Positions 39,701-46,880 of a stretch of 64,000 nucleotides of DNA are shown here, piece after piece. The translations under genes were made by a program, and so were the position numbers. The stretch's first letter is position 1. The number at the start of each line of letters is the position of its first letter. The DNA comes from Prorocentrum cordatum (Eukaryota; Sar; Dinophyceae; Prorocentrales; Prorocentraceae), in assembly GCA_963575745.1 (NCBI GenBank), contig CAUYUJ010003991.1, forward strand, positions 474,864-538,863. The letters run 5' to 3'. The notes beneath the pieces are model-generated. The model saw only the letters and a program-made list of their open reading frames with translations, was not told the DNA's origin and ran no database searches.

Positions 39701-41758
39701 GGGGAAATGGACCTCATGTTTTACAAGAAACGGACCATATTTCATATTATGGATCGTTGTATTCGCCTGGCAGCAGGCCTAGAGATTTCCGACAGAGAAC
39801 GTGACACTATCATCGACGCCTACCACTATTGCTGGATTGCCTATCACGGACCCTTCAAAGTTTTATACTCAGACGGAGAAGGCGCCCTGAATAACGATGC
39901 CGCTAAAACCATGATGGCCAATAAGGGCACGGAACTTCGTATCCGTGCACCTGGCCAACACGCGACTTCAATTGAGTCACGAAACGGCATTCTCAGAGGC
40001 GTCCTCCACATGATTGAGGAAGAATTGAATAGACACAACATCCCTGTTGTATTCACTAGAGTACTGGCGGAAGGCATCTTCGTTACTAATGCGTTTACGT
40101 TTTATAACGGAGTATCGCCATATCAGGCACACACAGGACGTCAGCCCTCCTTCCTTCCTGATCTCGATACCCTTGACTTTCCCAAGGGACCCGAGACTTC
40201 AGGACACGAACGAGAACGTCGTGTAAGGGAAGTCAGCCTCGAAACTATAACTCAGGCTACTGCTGTAGCCAAGACAAATCGGGCTCTTAGGGCTAAGACG
40301 ACTCCTGATGGTGCTCGCCTCTACTCATCAGGGGATTTGGTCGACTACCACCGACCTACTGCCACCAAGGACGACCATGGAGGCTGGAACGGCCCATTCC
40401 CGGTGATCCGAAACGTGCCTGAAAGAGGACATATTGTTGTCAAGGCAGGATCTCGTGAGGTAATTGTGATGTATCCTGATGCTCGTCACACACTATACAT
40501 CGAATGTCTCCTCACACGGGAACTTGGCATGGATAATATGGCCATGCAAACCGCCCTTGCTTATGTGGCACACCTCAGCGCAGGGAAACCTGCCAAAGTT
40601 TTCGGGTATATCCCCGATTACAAGGGAAACCTTAATCTGTCAGACGACAGCAAGTTTCACCCGCGCGTACACTTAGCACTACAGTATCTCGTACGAAATT
40701 ACTTCCGAGTAGAACATGTAGTAGCAGTTCGATTGGCTAAGAGTGTGTCAAGTCTACCTGCAGTAAAGTACGCCACCGGGTCTACGCTGATCCACTATGA
40801 CAACGACATCAGCCCGGCGTTTCACTATTACGAATGTGTGGGCACTGGCTTAAACATTTCTCAGATCACTGGTAGCACTCACTCCAGACTCATTCAATGC
40901 TTGACTTCACGCGTTCCTTCCTTAGGATTCCACGGCGATTTGGCTAAATATCAGCATCCAAGCAACACGTCTGGAGAACACGAGTCGCCTGGAAACAGGC
41001 CTTCTCCAGACACACCAGACGCTTCATCGCCGAGTGAAGGCCGTCTGTCGACAATCTATGAGGACAATGAGGAACACAATATCGAAGCTATGATGCTGGA
41101 AGAGTGGTACGACGAGCTACGTATGGACCTTCATCCTACGACGATTACCGATGATTATCTGTATTGCGTCCCAACAACTATGCTGCCCGACCAATGTGTT
41201 TTGGTTTCAGCATCTGTGGACGAAGATGATATTACATCATCAGATATGCTCGGAGACGAGCCGAATTCATGTGAGTCCTGTCTAGCATCTCTTTGTTCAA
41301 ACACAACCGACGAGAGCTACTCTCTAGACAGTGATGAATACGGTCCTTACGTTGAACTATGCTTTACATCAGAAATGTCAAAAATAGTGTTGGAGCAGAC
41401 TCAACTTGCACAGCTCGATACCGATATGGTCGCAACGATGAGAGTGTATGTATCCTCTGCTGCTAAACGTGCTGTGGCTGTCAAAGAAGATGATCTACTG
41501 ACCAAAGCTGACATAGCAGCACACCCAAAGGAGGTTAGTGAAGCCTTATATACTGAGCTCAAAATCTGGATTGATAACCGATGCTTTGAGATGTACGATT
41601 TATCCAAAGCTTCCAACATCATGACATCCAGATACGTATACAAGTGGAAGTTCGTAAAGATGGGTACCGAGATGTGGAAATATTCTCGGGAACCGCCCGA
41701 AGGCAGTCCCAACGACTCCTGGCAAGTGAAGCGGCATGTCATCCAGAGTGGATCTTAG
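36707..41758 (+). CDS. pol: Element A ORF4: methyltransferase-like module, zinc clusters, integrase and start of RT
   Basis: Open in the ORF3 frame after a single UGA, so it may be reached by read-through. Its first ATG candidates lie later. Domain order: a conserved N-terminal block (WISTPGDWYARTPGKRV, HVLDWYGHTVRHAEWR, about 36860-37340); a methyltransferase-like module (38095-38760); two Cys/His clusters (38864-39036); an integrase HHCC motif (about 39514-39640); a DDE core with Asp 39710, Asp 39872 and Glu 39974; a C-terminal SH3-like part (SSGDLVDYHRP, WNGPFPVIRNV); an acidic linker; and the RT N-terminus (LKIWIDNRCFEMYDL, SRYVYKWKFVK). It stops at TAG 41756-41758, and RT continues in another frame. 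At 1683 codons it is far longer than a copia integrase-RT unit. Eight hairpins occur here. Confidence 0.85.
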   Translation, partial: RWQGDVAPSSSCLLAEKPGGNKDSGVTCLSKRAFVIEDTREACADLRTRDYICDPISHNELMTSVGTNYLGAVISGDYTLIWISTPGDWYARTPGKRVAPHWSRIQNLLIKAKKLRMKIIIFGPPGYVWKLSPVRDTLEDLKLSVIRMRLCHFGIRFNMQDSTPSGTYMQVASSIPISSKLWTCTCKQAIPQHVLDWYGHTVRHAEWRAQTRTILIRHLNDKILGSTTTHGNVPVYLNTYTRTDHNTRHYVTTHKGGPKWSEVIRRVTINLDTNAVIQDISVTDQPTGYDWHAPLLAGVANISTRLYWQPEEPVLLGNEPTQSPQKHRRVIIDDCSLPLPTLAIDACTHSTTTMSTQTDEQDEQALPTESRIKQKERLKAEKEAGIKPRRIKKHVEDGNDDCGDDLSGLGQDLMATWSTDVPVELISSDEVDDLFLTLPTSMPDTHANIYSIVATLCYGHNNCVDMLELCGGESGISELAFSRGLSSGGNLDKTTCVDLGDPSVQQVIDHYFAICYVRVAILQPSCRTTGPPPYYNYKVNYNTWEQHHREDLPHIIYCGKIAVTQDDAQRWFIREQPTGTWVDDISPWTKLANRPHITTVRIDQCATGLKDTTGDYIKKPTNITSNDETILKPFERLKCNGQHVHAQPWNTELSLAQRYTRRLQSAFVEAVYLAKAIDTTRGNAPISTAHAYLADLPEQAEPGEGMRRIGDRIIPKVATCPACIDNVRKDSPSHNRDPTQCKYHDSISVYWPCPACQRDLTRSKGVKNHLDTEPGKCRFAEPFKLPDDHDPEGKAVPAWWKPLPKPGEGQASAAGGRQGAHARPPRPRSFGNVDPTSGTSSYDLLRDAPERGNTPSASSSDTPQVAARRGRLQGVPPPPDAVNTGDQLRRATRNPLASTGSGAPRLPDWTRFDIQHSLQSLRSHEPHVVKKELRKLHLRWYHAKEPKMRLILEKVGLDNVRLNMIKEICDTCRECRAWERPGNSTLPSVSLPGNWLDEGEMDLMFYKKRTIFHIMDRCIRLAAGLEISDRERDTIIDAYHYCWIAYHGPFKVLYSDGEGALNNDAAKTMMANKGTELRIRAPGQHATSIESRNGILRGVLHMIEEELNRHNIPVVFTRVLAEGIFVTNAFTFYNGVSPYQAHTGRQPSFLPDLDTLDFPKGPETSGHERERRVREVSLETITQATAVAKTNRALRAKTTPDGARLYSSGDLVDYHRPTATKDDHGGWNGPFPVIRNVPERGHIVVKAGSREVIVMYPDARHTLYIECLLTRELGMDNMAMQTALAYVAHLSAGKPAKVFGYIPDYKGNLNLSDDSKFHPRVHLALQYLVRNYFRVEHVVAVRLAKSVSSLPAVKYATGSTLIHYDNDISPAFHYYECVGTGLNISQITGSTHSRLIQCLTSRVPSLGFHGDLAKYQHPSNTSGEHESPGNRPSPDTPDASSPSEGRLSTIYEDNEEHNIEAMMLEEWYDELRMDLHPTTITDDYLYCVPTTMLPDQCVLVSASVDEDDITSSDMLGDEPNSCESCLASLCSNTTDESYSLDSDEYGPYVELCFTSEMSKIVLEQTQLAQLDTDMVATMRVYVSSAAKRAVAVKEDDLLTKADIAAHPKEVSEALYTELKIWIDNRCFEMYDLSKASNIMTSRYVYKWKFVKMGTEMWKYSREPPEGSPNDSWQVKRHVIQSGS
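38095..38760 (+). other. Methyltransferase-like (C5-MTase-type) module in ORF4
   Basis: MLELCGGESGISELAFSRG resembles the SAM-binding motif I, QPSC the motif IV Pro-Cys with the catalytic Cys kept, and REQPTGTW the ENV/ENP motif VI with Asn changed to Gln. The module is characteristic of dinoflagellate copia elements as far as I recall, and DNA methyltransferases have been reported in dinoflagellate retrotransposons. The substitutions make activity doubtful. Element B has a related module. Confidence 0.55.
39480..40530 (+). other. Integrase domain of element A
   Basis: Zinc-binding LHLRWYH (H-x4-H) and CDTCREC, then the rve core with Asp in EMDLMFYK, Asp in YSDGEGALNN and Glu in TSIESRNGILRG (33 residues between the last two, slightly short of the usual 35), then a C-terminal SH3-like part. 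All three catalytic acids are present. It inserts the element cDNA, generating the 5-bp duplication. Confidence 0.85.
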
Positions 41759-42657
41759 CATCCATGGATATCGATAAGGCGTTCCTAAAAGGTTTGACCT
41801 ATGAGGAACTTGCCCATGCCACCGGCGAGGAAACTCGCATGGTCTGCTTTACTCTTCCACCAGGAAGCGCTCAGGTACTTCGTACCTTACCCGGCTTCTC
41901 ATCCTACGACGAAAGTCGACGCTGTCTTAGATGCCTCAAACCAGGAACGGGTACTAAGGACGCTCCAAGAGCGTTCTCTCTCAAACTTCGTACCACCACA
42001 CGAGCTATAGTACTTACACCGACCAGCTACGATCCTGAATTTGAATTCAGCCAAGACCTTCTGACGGCAAAACATGTCGATGATATTAACATGACAGGTC
42101 TAGAGAAAAATATAGACGACTATGTACAACGCGTCGAAAAGGTCTTTGGCAAATGCAAGCTTAACAAGCACACATATACGAACTGCGCCGTTCGCTACAC
42201 TAAGAATGATCAGGGAGATGTGATCATGGACCAGGACGAGTATATCAAACAACTACGTCCTATCACACACCCAGAACTTACAGGAGCGGCGGCCGACGCC
42301 AAAGCCACGAAACTCATTACCGACATGTTCGTCAGCCTGCGAGGAGCCCTCGCCTATGCCCTTCTTACCCAAATCTGGCTTATGGTATATGTGGTCTCTC
42401 TTCAGAAAATTCAAGAGCCCACCAATTTACAAGTCAGACGTTTGAATGCTGTGACGCGAAAGCTGATCAGCAGTCCGAAACGTATCACCTTCCCTCGGAT
42501 GAAGCCGACGAATGAAGTTGACATCCATAGCGATTCGGGGTATCGGAAGCTTACCGGGGAGGAGGATGACGAGACCAAGGGCTACGGCATACGCGGGGCC
42601 AACGTACTACGGCGAGGAAACTCGCCCCAAGGCAAGTCCGTCGTTCACCTTCTGTGA
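41644..42657 (+). CDS. pol: Element A ORF5: RT palm and start of RNase H
   Basis: Frame 1 continues the RT of ORF4. EIFSGTARRQSQRL, then SMDIDKAFLKG with the first catalytic Asp, then KPGTGTKDAPRAF, then HVDD (42073-42084) replacing the usual YVDD. The RNase H begins VDIHSDSGYRK. It ends HLL-TGA at 42655-42657. The block expected between KWKF and EIFSGTA, the family KARLVxRGF segment of about 17 residues, is missing, and the ORF4/ORF5 frame change sits exactly there, so a deletion in the RT fingers is likely. The first codons of the open frame overlap ORF4 and are probably not translated. Confidence 0.75.
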   Translation: MEVRKDGYRDVEIFSGTARRQSQRLLASEAACHPEWILASMDIDKAFLKGLTYEELAHATGEETRMVCFTLPPGSAQVLRTLPGFSSYDESRRCLRCLKPGTGTKDAPRAFSLKLRTTTRAIVLTPTSYDPEFEFSQDLLTAKHVDDINMTGLEKNIDDYVQRVEKVFGKCKLNKHTYTNCAVRYTKNDQGDVIMDQDEYIKQLRPITHPELTGAAADAKATKLITDMFVSLRGALAYALLTQIWLMVYVVSLQKIQEPTNLQVRRLNAVTRKLISSPKRITFPRMKPTNEVDIHSDSGYRKLTGEEDDETKGYGIRGANVLRRGNSPQGKSVVHLL

Positions 42658-43150
42658 CGGACTATGCAAATCACACCGATTACAGGTGAGGTCCAGTTAT
42701 GCTGCGGAGGCACTTGCAGCCGCACATAACCTTGATGAGTGTTACCCTACGCTCATTGCTCTCCACGAGCTTAAGGCAGGGGCTTTGACTCCACGACAAC
42801 TACGAGACATGCGTGAAGTTGGAGGCCTTGCTATCAAAGTCTCTCTTACCATAGACGCCGAGTCCGTCTACAAATCTTTATCAAGCAGGGATCTCAAAAT
42901 ACCTACAGAACGGACTCTGCTTGGACATATCAGTTGGATACGTGAGCTCATGGATATAGGTATAGTACATAACGTGCAATGGTGTGATACTAGGGATATG
43001 ACCGCAGATGGGCATACAAAGGGAAGCATCGATCGGGAGCTGCTTCTGGAAGTGATGTCAGGCACTCAGTCATTTAAGTATGACGTGAAGCAATTTGTTC
43101 CCTTTCGGGGTCCCGAGGACAGAGACAAACCTAAGTCTAATCAATTTTAG
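42512..43150 (+). CDS. pol: Element A ORF6: rest of RNase H
   Basis: The functional part begins at about 42658, where DGLCKSHRLQVRSSYAAEA follows the HLL of ORF5 if one nucleotide of the UGA is skipped (+1). It continues through LHELKAG, SLTIDAESVYKSL and VQWCDTRDMTADGHTKG, the standard copia RNase H C-terminus with its late Asp residues. It ends in TAG at 43148-43150. Codons before 42658 in this frame are shadows of ORF5. Confidence 0.75.
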   Translation: MKLTSIAIRGIGSLPGRRMTRPRATAYAGPTYYGEETRPKASPSFTFCDGLCKSHRLQVRSSYAAEALAAAHNLDECYPTLIALHELKAGALTPRQLRDMREVGGLAIKVSLTIDAESVYKSLSSRDLKIPTERTLLGHISWIRELMDIGIVHNVQWCDTRDMTADGHTKGSIDRELLLEVMSGTQSFKYDVKQFVPFRGPEDRDKPKSNQF

Positions 43151-43519
43151 CCTGTCCTTGTTGCCCCCGCGGTCCAGTTTGCCAGCACGGGCGCCTACTA
43201 TAAAGGCGCCCCTCTAGTTGCTCGGAAACGAGCCTTATATTGCACGCCTGACAACGAGCCGGCTTTGTACAACTCAGGCTCTCTGCCTTAATACACGTTT
43301 GCTTGGTGAGGTATGGCCTAATTTTGGCCCACCTCTAACTGAGCCGATAGCCCTTCAATATTTGAAGGGGCTGTCCTGTATTTGCGTGAAATACTTTGCG
43401 AGGAAACTCGCCTTGCAGTCTGGTGTTTGACCAGACTGTACGCACTGTTTCTTTTCTTTGCAAACAGTCGTGCGCGCGATCTTTGCGTGCGACTATGCTC
43501 TCCGTCTCCTCCCCTCCCG
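43151..43519 (+). other. Structured 3' untranslated region of element A
   Basis: No ORF. Six hairpins in 370 bp: GGGCGCC/GGCGCCC with a TACTATAAA loop (43189-43211); GNRA hairpin 43220-43233; CCCTTCAA/TTGAAGGG-type (43349-43372); GNRA hairpin 43398-43411; CAGTCTGGT/ACCAGACTG, nine perfect pairs (43416-43438); and ACTGTTT/AAACAGT (43444-43468). The last 20 bases before the 3' LTR are almost all pyrimidine on the plus strand, where a polypurine tract would be expected. Confidence 0.7.
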
Positions 43520-43771
43520 ACTTTAAGGGTAGCTCTTTGGGAGATGTTACAGTATCGGGAGCATAGCTCGCGCGCCGCTGCCTTGGGCTCAAGGCACGCG
43601 CGCCCTATTTGCCCGGACACCGTGAGTGTTCGCTATGTGCTGGAAAGATCATTACATCGATCTTTTCCGATCCTACCCATCCACCCCTCATACTGTACCT
43701 TCACAGCAGAGCGATGGATGCAATTTGCCAGGCTATATGCCCCATTTGAGTTACCAGGCTCACTTTCGACT
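43520..43771 (+). repeat. Element A 3' LTR
   Basis: 252 bp, about 98% identical to 27867-28119. The differences cluster at the GATCTTATCCTATCTTACC segment (three changes), with two single substitutions elsewhere and a missing T in CCCCTTCATA. Confidence 0.88.
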
Positions 43772-43776
43772 CGCCC
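43772..43776 (+). repeat. Element A target-site duplication, right copy
   Basis: CGCCC, matching CGCTC at 27862-27866 with one change. Confidence 0.72.
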
Positions 43777-44842
43777 TTCTGGATGCGGCCCACGCGCGCG
43801 ACGAGGTGCTGTTCAGAAGGTTGGATGGGCTCGAGAGGCGCGGCAGCCAGCAGCACTGCGCCACGACGTTCACTTTTTCGACCGTGGGCGCGAGCTGCGG
43901 CTCGAAGACCTTTGGCGCTGTCGAAATGCCGCCATGATCGGCGCGGCGACGCCGCTGAGTGCCGCGAAGGAGGTGAACTTCACGAGTCGTGCCGACCTGG
44001 CCCCGAAGGTGGAGAAGATGAAGACTGGCAACAAGACTCTGGTGAAGGACCAGCTGCGCTCCCCGCGGCGCGACCTGGAGGCGGCTGACATCAAGCCCGA
44101 GGCCTGCCGCGCGGAGCTCGGGGCAGGTTTCGACTCGCGGGGGGCCGAGTGCGAGGCGGCGGTCAGCGAGAAGGGCAAGAACCAGCCGTGGATCACGGAG
44201 GTGTTCGCTACGAAGGAGGCGGTGCGCAAGGAGGCGGCTAGGCAGGGACTTCCTACCATGGGAAGCTACTCGCTGGAGTTTGGCGACGGCCGCAGGTCGC
44301 CCATGCAGCGCCTAGTGGCGCGGCAAGACATCGAGACGAAGAAGCCAAAGCTGGTGCTGACGGCATCCCCCTGCGGGTCCTGGAGGAACCCGACTTACTT
44401 CCAGAAGGACCAAGTGAAGGTTCGCGAGCGGCAAGATCTGGATCTACCCTTTTTCCGCTTCGTGAAGGAGGCGTCGAAGGCCGCGAAGGGTCATGGAGGT
44501 GCCTGGGCGATAGAAAACCCGAAGTGGTCTTGGGGATGGGGTGCGCCAGAGCTTGGAGAGCTCATCCAGCAGGGCTGCGCTGCGGAGGTGGACCAGTGCA
44601 TGCGCGGGCTCACCTCAGAACGTGGAGGGGCACATCGGAAGCCCGCAAGGTTTCTGGCGTCGCACGAGCGGCAGCTCGTGGATCTCGACCCGCAGTGCGA
44701 CAAAACCCATAAGCACGACCACGTCATGGGCGGCCCGAGCGCGACCGCGCGGATGGGCCACTACACGTCTGAGTTGGCGAGGAGCATCGTGAAAGGGCAT
44801 GATGCACCTCTTCGGGTCGAAGGAGGTGCTCAATGTGGATGA
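43777..44842 (+). pseudogene. Element B methyltransferase-like module (continues after insertion)
   Basis: Direct continuation of element B after element A. LLDAAHARDEVLFRRLDGL runs to a TGA at 43935-43937, then the adjacent frame carries KLVLTASPCGSW (motif IV-like with Cys) and AWAIENPKWSW (ENP, motif VI), followed by DQCMRGLTSERG and HRKPARFL. These are C5-methyltransferase-like signatures in the form found in dinoflagellate copia elements. The module stays open for about 300 codons, but the upstream break makes it a pseudogene. Confidence 0.6.
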
Positions 44843-45870
44843 GGTCTCTGAGGCAGATCTCGAGGAGGTGGACGACAGGGGATTCGTGGACTACCCAGAC
44901 ACTGAGGAACCTTTGGAGGATACGACGGAGTTGAAGAAGGCACAGGCGTCGAAGGCGGCGAAGAACGCGGTGCTGCGCATTCACAAGATGCACCGACATC
45001 CCTCGAAGGACCACCTAGTGCGAGCGCATCGCGCTTGCGGAGCCAGCGACGGGGCAATCGCGGCGTTGGTGCAGTTGCAGCGCCTGGTGTGCCATGAAAT
45101 GAACAGGCCTGCCGCGAGACACTAGGTTCCCAGCAAGACCCAGGAAGGTGAAGGAGTTTGGCGAGCAGATCGCGGTCGACCTGTTCACGGCGCACACGAA
45201 CGCAGGCGCGGCGCCGGAGATGCCCAACATCGTGGGCGTCAAGACGGGCTTCCAGGTGGTTGCGCCCATCGAGAGCCAGCACTCCGGCGTCGTGGCCCAA
45301 GAGCTGGAGCTGGTTTGGTTCAGCTGGGCTGGGGTGCCCAATTCGCTTCCGTGGGGCAGTGGCGGCGGGTTCTACCAAGTGGTGCGCCGCCTGCTGGAAA
45401 GCTGCGGTGCACAGGCTTGGCTCGCTGCAATGGGGGCGCCGCGGCAGAACGGCATGTGCGAGCGCGCTGGGGGCGAGAGGAAGGCACTCTGGAAGGCGAG
45501 CACCGCGGAGACGGAGATCGAGACCGAGCTTGACGTGACGACGGCTGCTGCGATGTTTACCTGGGCCAAGAACCAGCGGATCAACGAGTCTGGTCTTTCG
45601 CCAGCACAGCCCGCGCTGGAAAGGTCTCAGCACCTGCCTCGGGGATTGCTCAGCGCCCGCGGGCAGTCTCAGCTCGCGGTGCACGACGTCGTGGACAGCG
45701 ATCCCTACATGGCGAAGCGACTGCAGATCTACCGCGCGGCAAAGGTGGCGATAGAAAAGCTGGACTCCAACAAGCGACCGCGTCGAAGCCTGGTTGCTCG
45801 CAGCCGCCGGATGCCGCCCAGCGCGAACGTGAAGCTAGGCGACTTGGTATACTTCCACCGCTAGGGCAAG
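44843..45870 (+). pseudogene. Element B integrase (degenerate)
   Basis: HKMHRHPSKDHLVRAHRACG is the zinc-binding start. The frame stops at 45123-45125 and resumes with EQIAVDLFTAH (first catalytic Asp), MGAPRQNGMCERAGGERK (Glu of the DDE set) and LGDLVYFHR at the end. The position of the middle Asp reads WGSGGGF, so that acid is lost. Two breaks are visible. Confidence 0.7.
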
Positions 45871-46880
45871 CGCAAGAACGAGCGGAGGAAGGGCCCGTCG
45901 TTGACCTTTAGGGCTTGGCATGGACTATCCGTGGCCATCGGCGTAGAGCCGGCAGCCATCTATGTCTCGGACGAGGGCCTGTCGACCAATTGCGACCCCG
46001 CGGCCGTTCGCCGCGCGCCGCCCGACGAAACGCCGGGCATCGGGGCCAGGGGGCAGCTGGATATCATGGAGAAGGCGCTGCTCGACATGCAGGGCGACAA
46101 GGAGCTCGCGATGGAGGATGCGACCACGGCACACTGGGAAGAGGGCGAAGATGACCAGGCTGATGATGGCGAGCCCGAGGTGCAAGAGGAGATCGCTCGG
46201 ACTGAGGAAGGCGCGGAGGACCACGTGGACCTGGGTGAGATATGGGACGCAGGCCCAGCCGGGCGAGGTTACCGCGGCAGGCGCGACCGCGGCTGTGGTT
46301 GGCGCTGCGGGCGACGGCGAGATCGATCCGATCGCGAGCGCTGAGTTCTCAAGTTCCCGGCGGATCGGGGAGACAGACTTCTTGCAGGAGGTCGCGCAGT
46401 GGCTACGAGACCCAGGCGAGGGCCCAGACAAGTCTAAGGCGCTGCGCGTCGCTAAGACCACGCAGAAGCGTGCGAGTGAAGTGAGAGAGCGACCCGGGAC
46501 TTCGACAGCTCGGCCTGCGCTGGTGGCGAATGTCATCCCCGAGGGTCAGTTGGGGCCCTGCGGCAATTTCGCGCCGAACGCGCCTCCCCTCGAGAAGGGC
46601 TGAGGTAGATCGGGAGCTGGTGACGGAATATCCGCAGCTAGCGCAGGAGGAGCCCGAGCAAGGGCGAAGGCGAGATGAGGGGGCGGCCGAGCTGCCGGAG
46701 GCGCCATCTCGTGGTGGACGCGACGGACCTTCAAATACCAAGCATCCTGACGAGGCGCTGTAGGTCAAGGGCGCGGCGAAGAGAGTCCTGGCATGGCTCA
46801 AAGGTGCTCCCGAGGCGGGCCGGCGACGATTCCTGGATCACATGGATACAGCGCTAGCCCACGGCCCCTAGTTTGAGGCG
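45871..46880 (+). pseudogene. Element B integrase-RT linker (degenerate)
   Basis: Gly/Ala/Asp/Glu-rich remnants in several frames, corresponding to the variable acidic linker between integrase and RT. No domain recognised. Frames carry stops at 46342-46344 and 46601-46603. Confidence 0.45.

Larger units (their letters stand above)
28336..43411 (+). repeat. Family of 34 GNRA-tetraloop hairpins through element A
   Basis: 14-nt units GCnnG-GNRA-CnnGC. Starts: 28336, 28375, 29209, 29759, 30086, 30233, 30725, 30800, 31016, 31727, 32303, 32384, 33787, 34027, 34205, 34615, 35107, 35188, 35677, 35710, 36245, 36334, 36777, 37393, 37651, 38746, 39256, 40580, 40987, 41248, 41825, 42612, 43220, 43398. 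Loops: GAAA 23, GAGA 3, GCAA 3, GTAA 2, GCGA, GGAA, and one GATA. Eight different fully paired stems occur. Three have a G-U pair and one an A-C mismatch. Nearly all are followed by C. All are on the sense strand; 27 of 32 coding copies share one codon phase. Confidence 0.9.
27867..43771 (+). mobile_element. Element A: giant Ty1/copia-like LTR retrotransposon nested in element B
   Basis: A 15.9-kb element with 253/252-bp LTRs differing by about five substitutions and one 1-bp indel, a primer-binding site abutting the 5' LTR, a near-perfect 5-bp target duplication, and gag, protease, integrase, RT and RNase H in copia order. Classical copia elements are 5-6 kb. The excess comes from very long linkers plus accessory modules: a Tpt1-like domain, a RING-H2 finger and a methyltransferase-like domain. 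Coding is spread over six frames joined at stop codons. The low LTR divergence and ORFs above 1000 codons indicate a recent insertion, although the RT seems to have a deletion. It also carries 34 GNRA-loop hairpins not seen elsewhere in the window. Confidence 0.93.

Noticed and set aside
40622-40633. Thirty-fifth hairpin, AAGG-GAAA-CCTT
   Set aside because: It has the GAAA loop and encodes Gly-Asn-Leu, but only four pairs and no GC ends, so it was left out of the count as a possible decayed member.
43382-44842. 486-codon frame as a single protein
   Set aside because: Its first 130 codons run through the 3' end of element A and its LTR. Only the part after 43776 belongs to element B.
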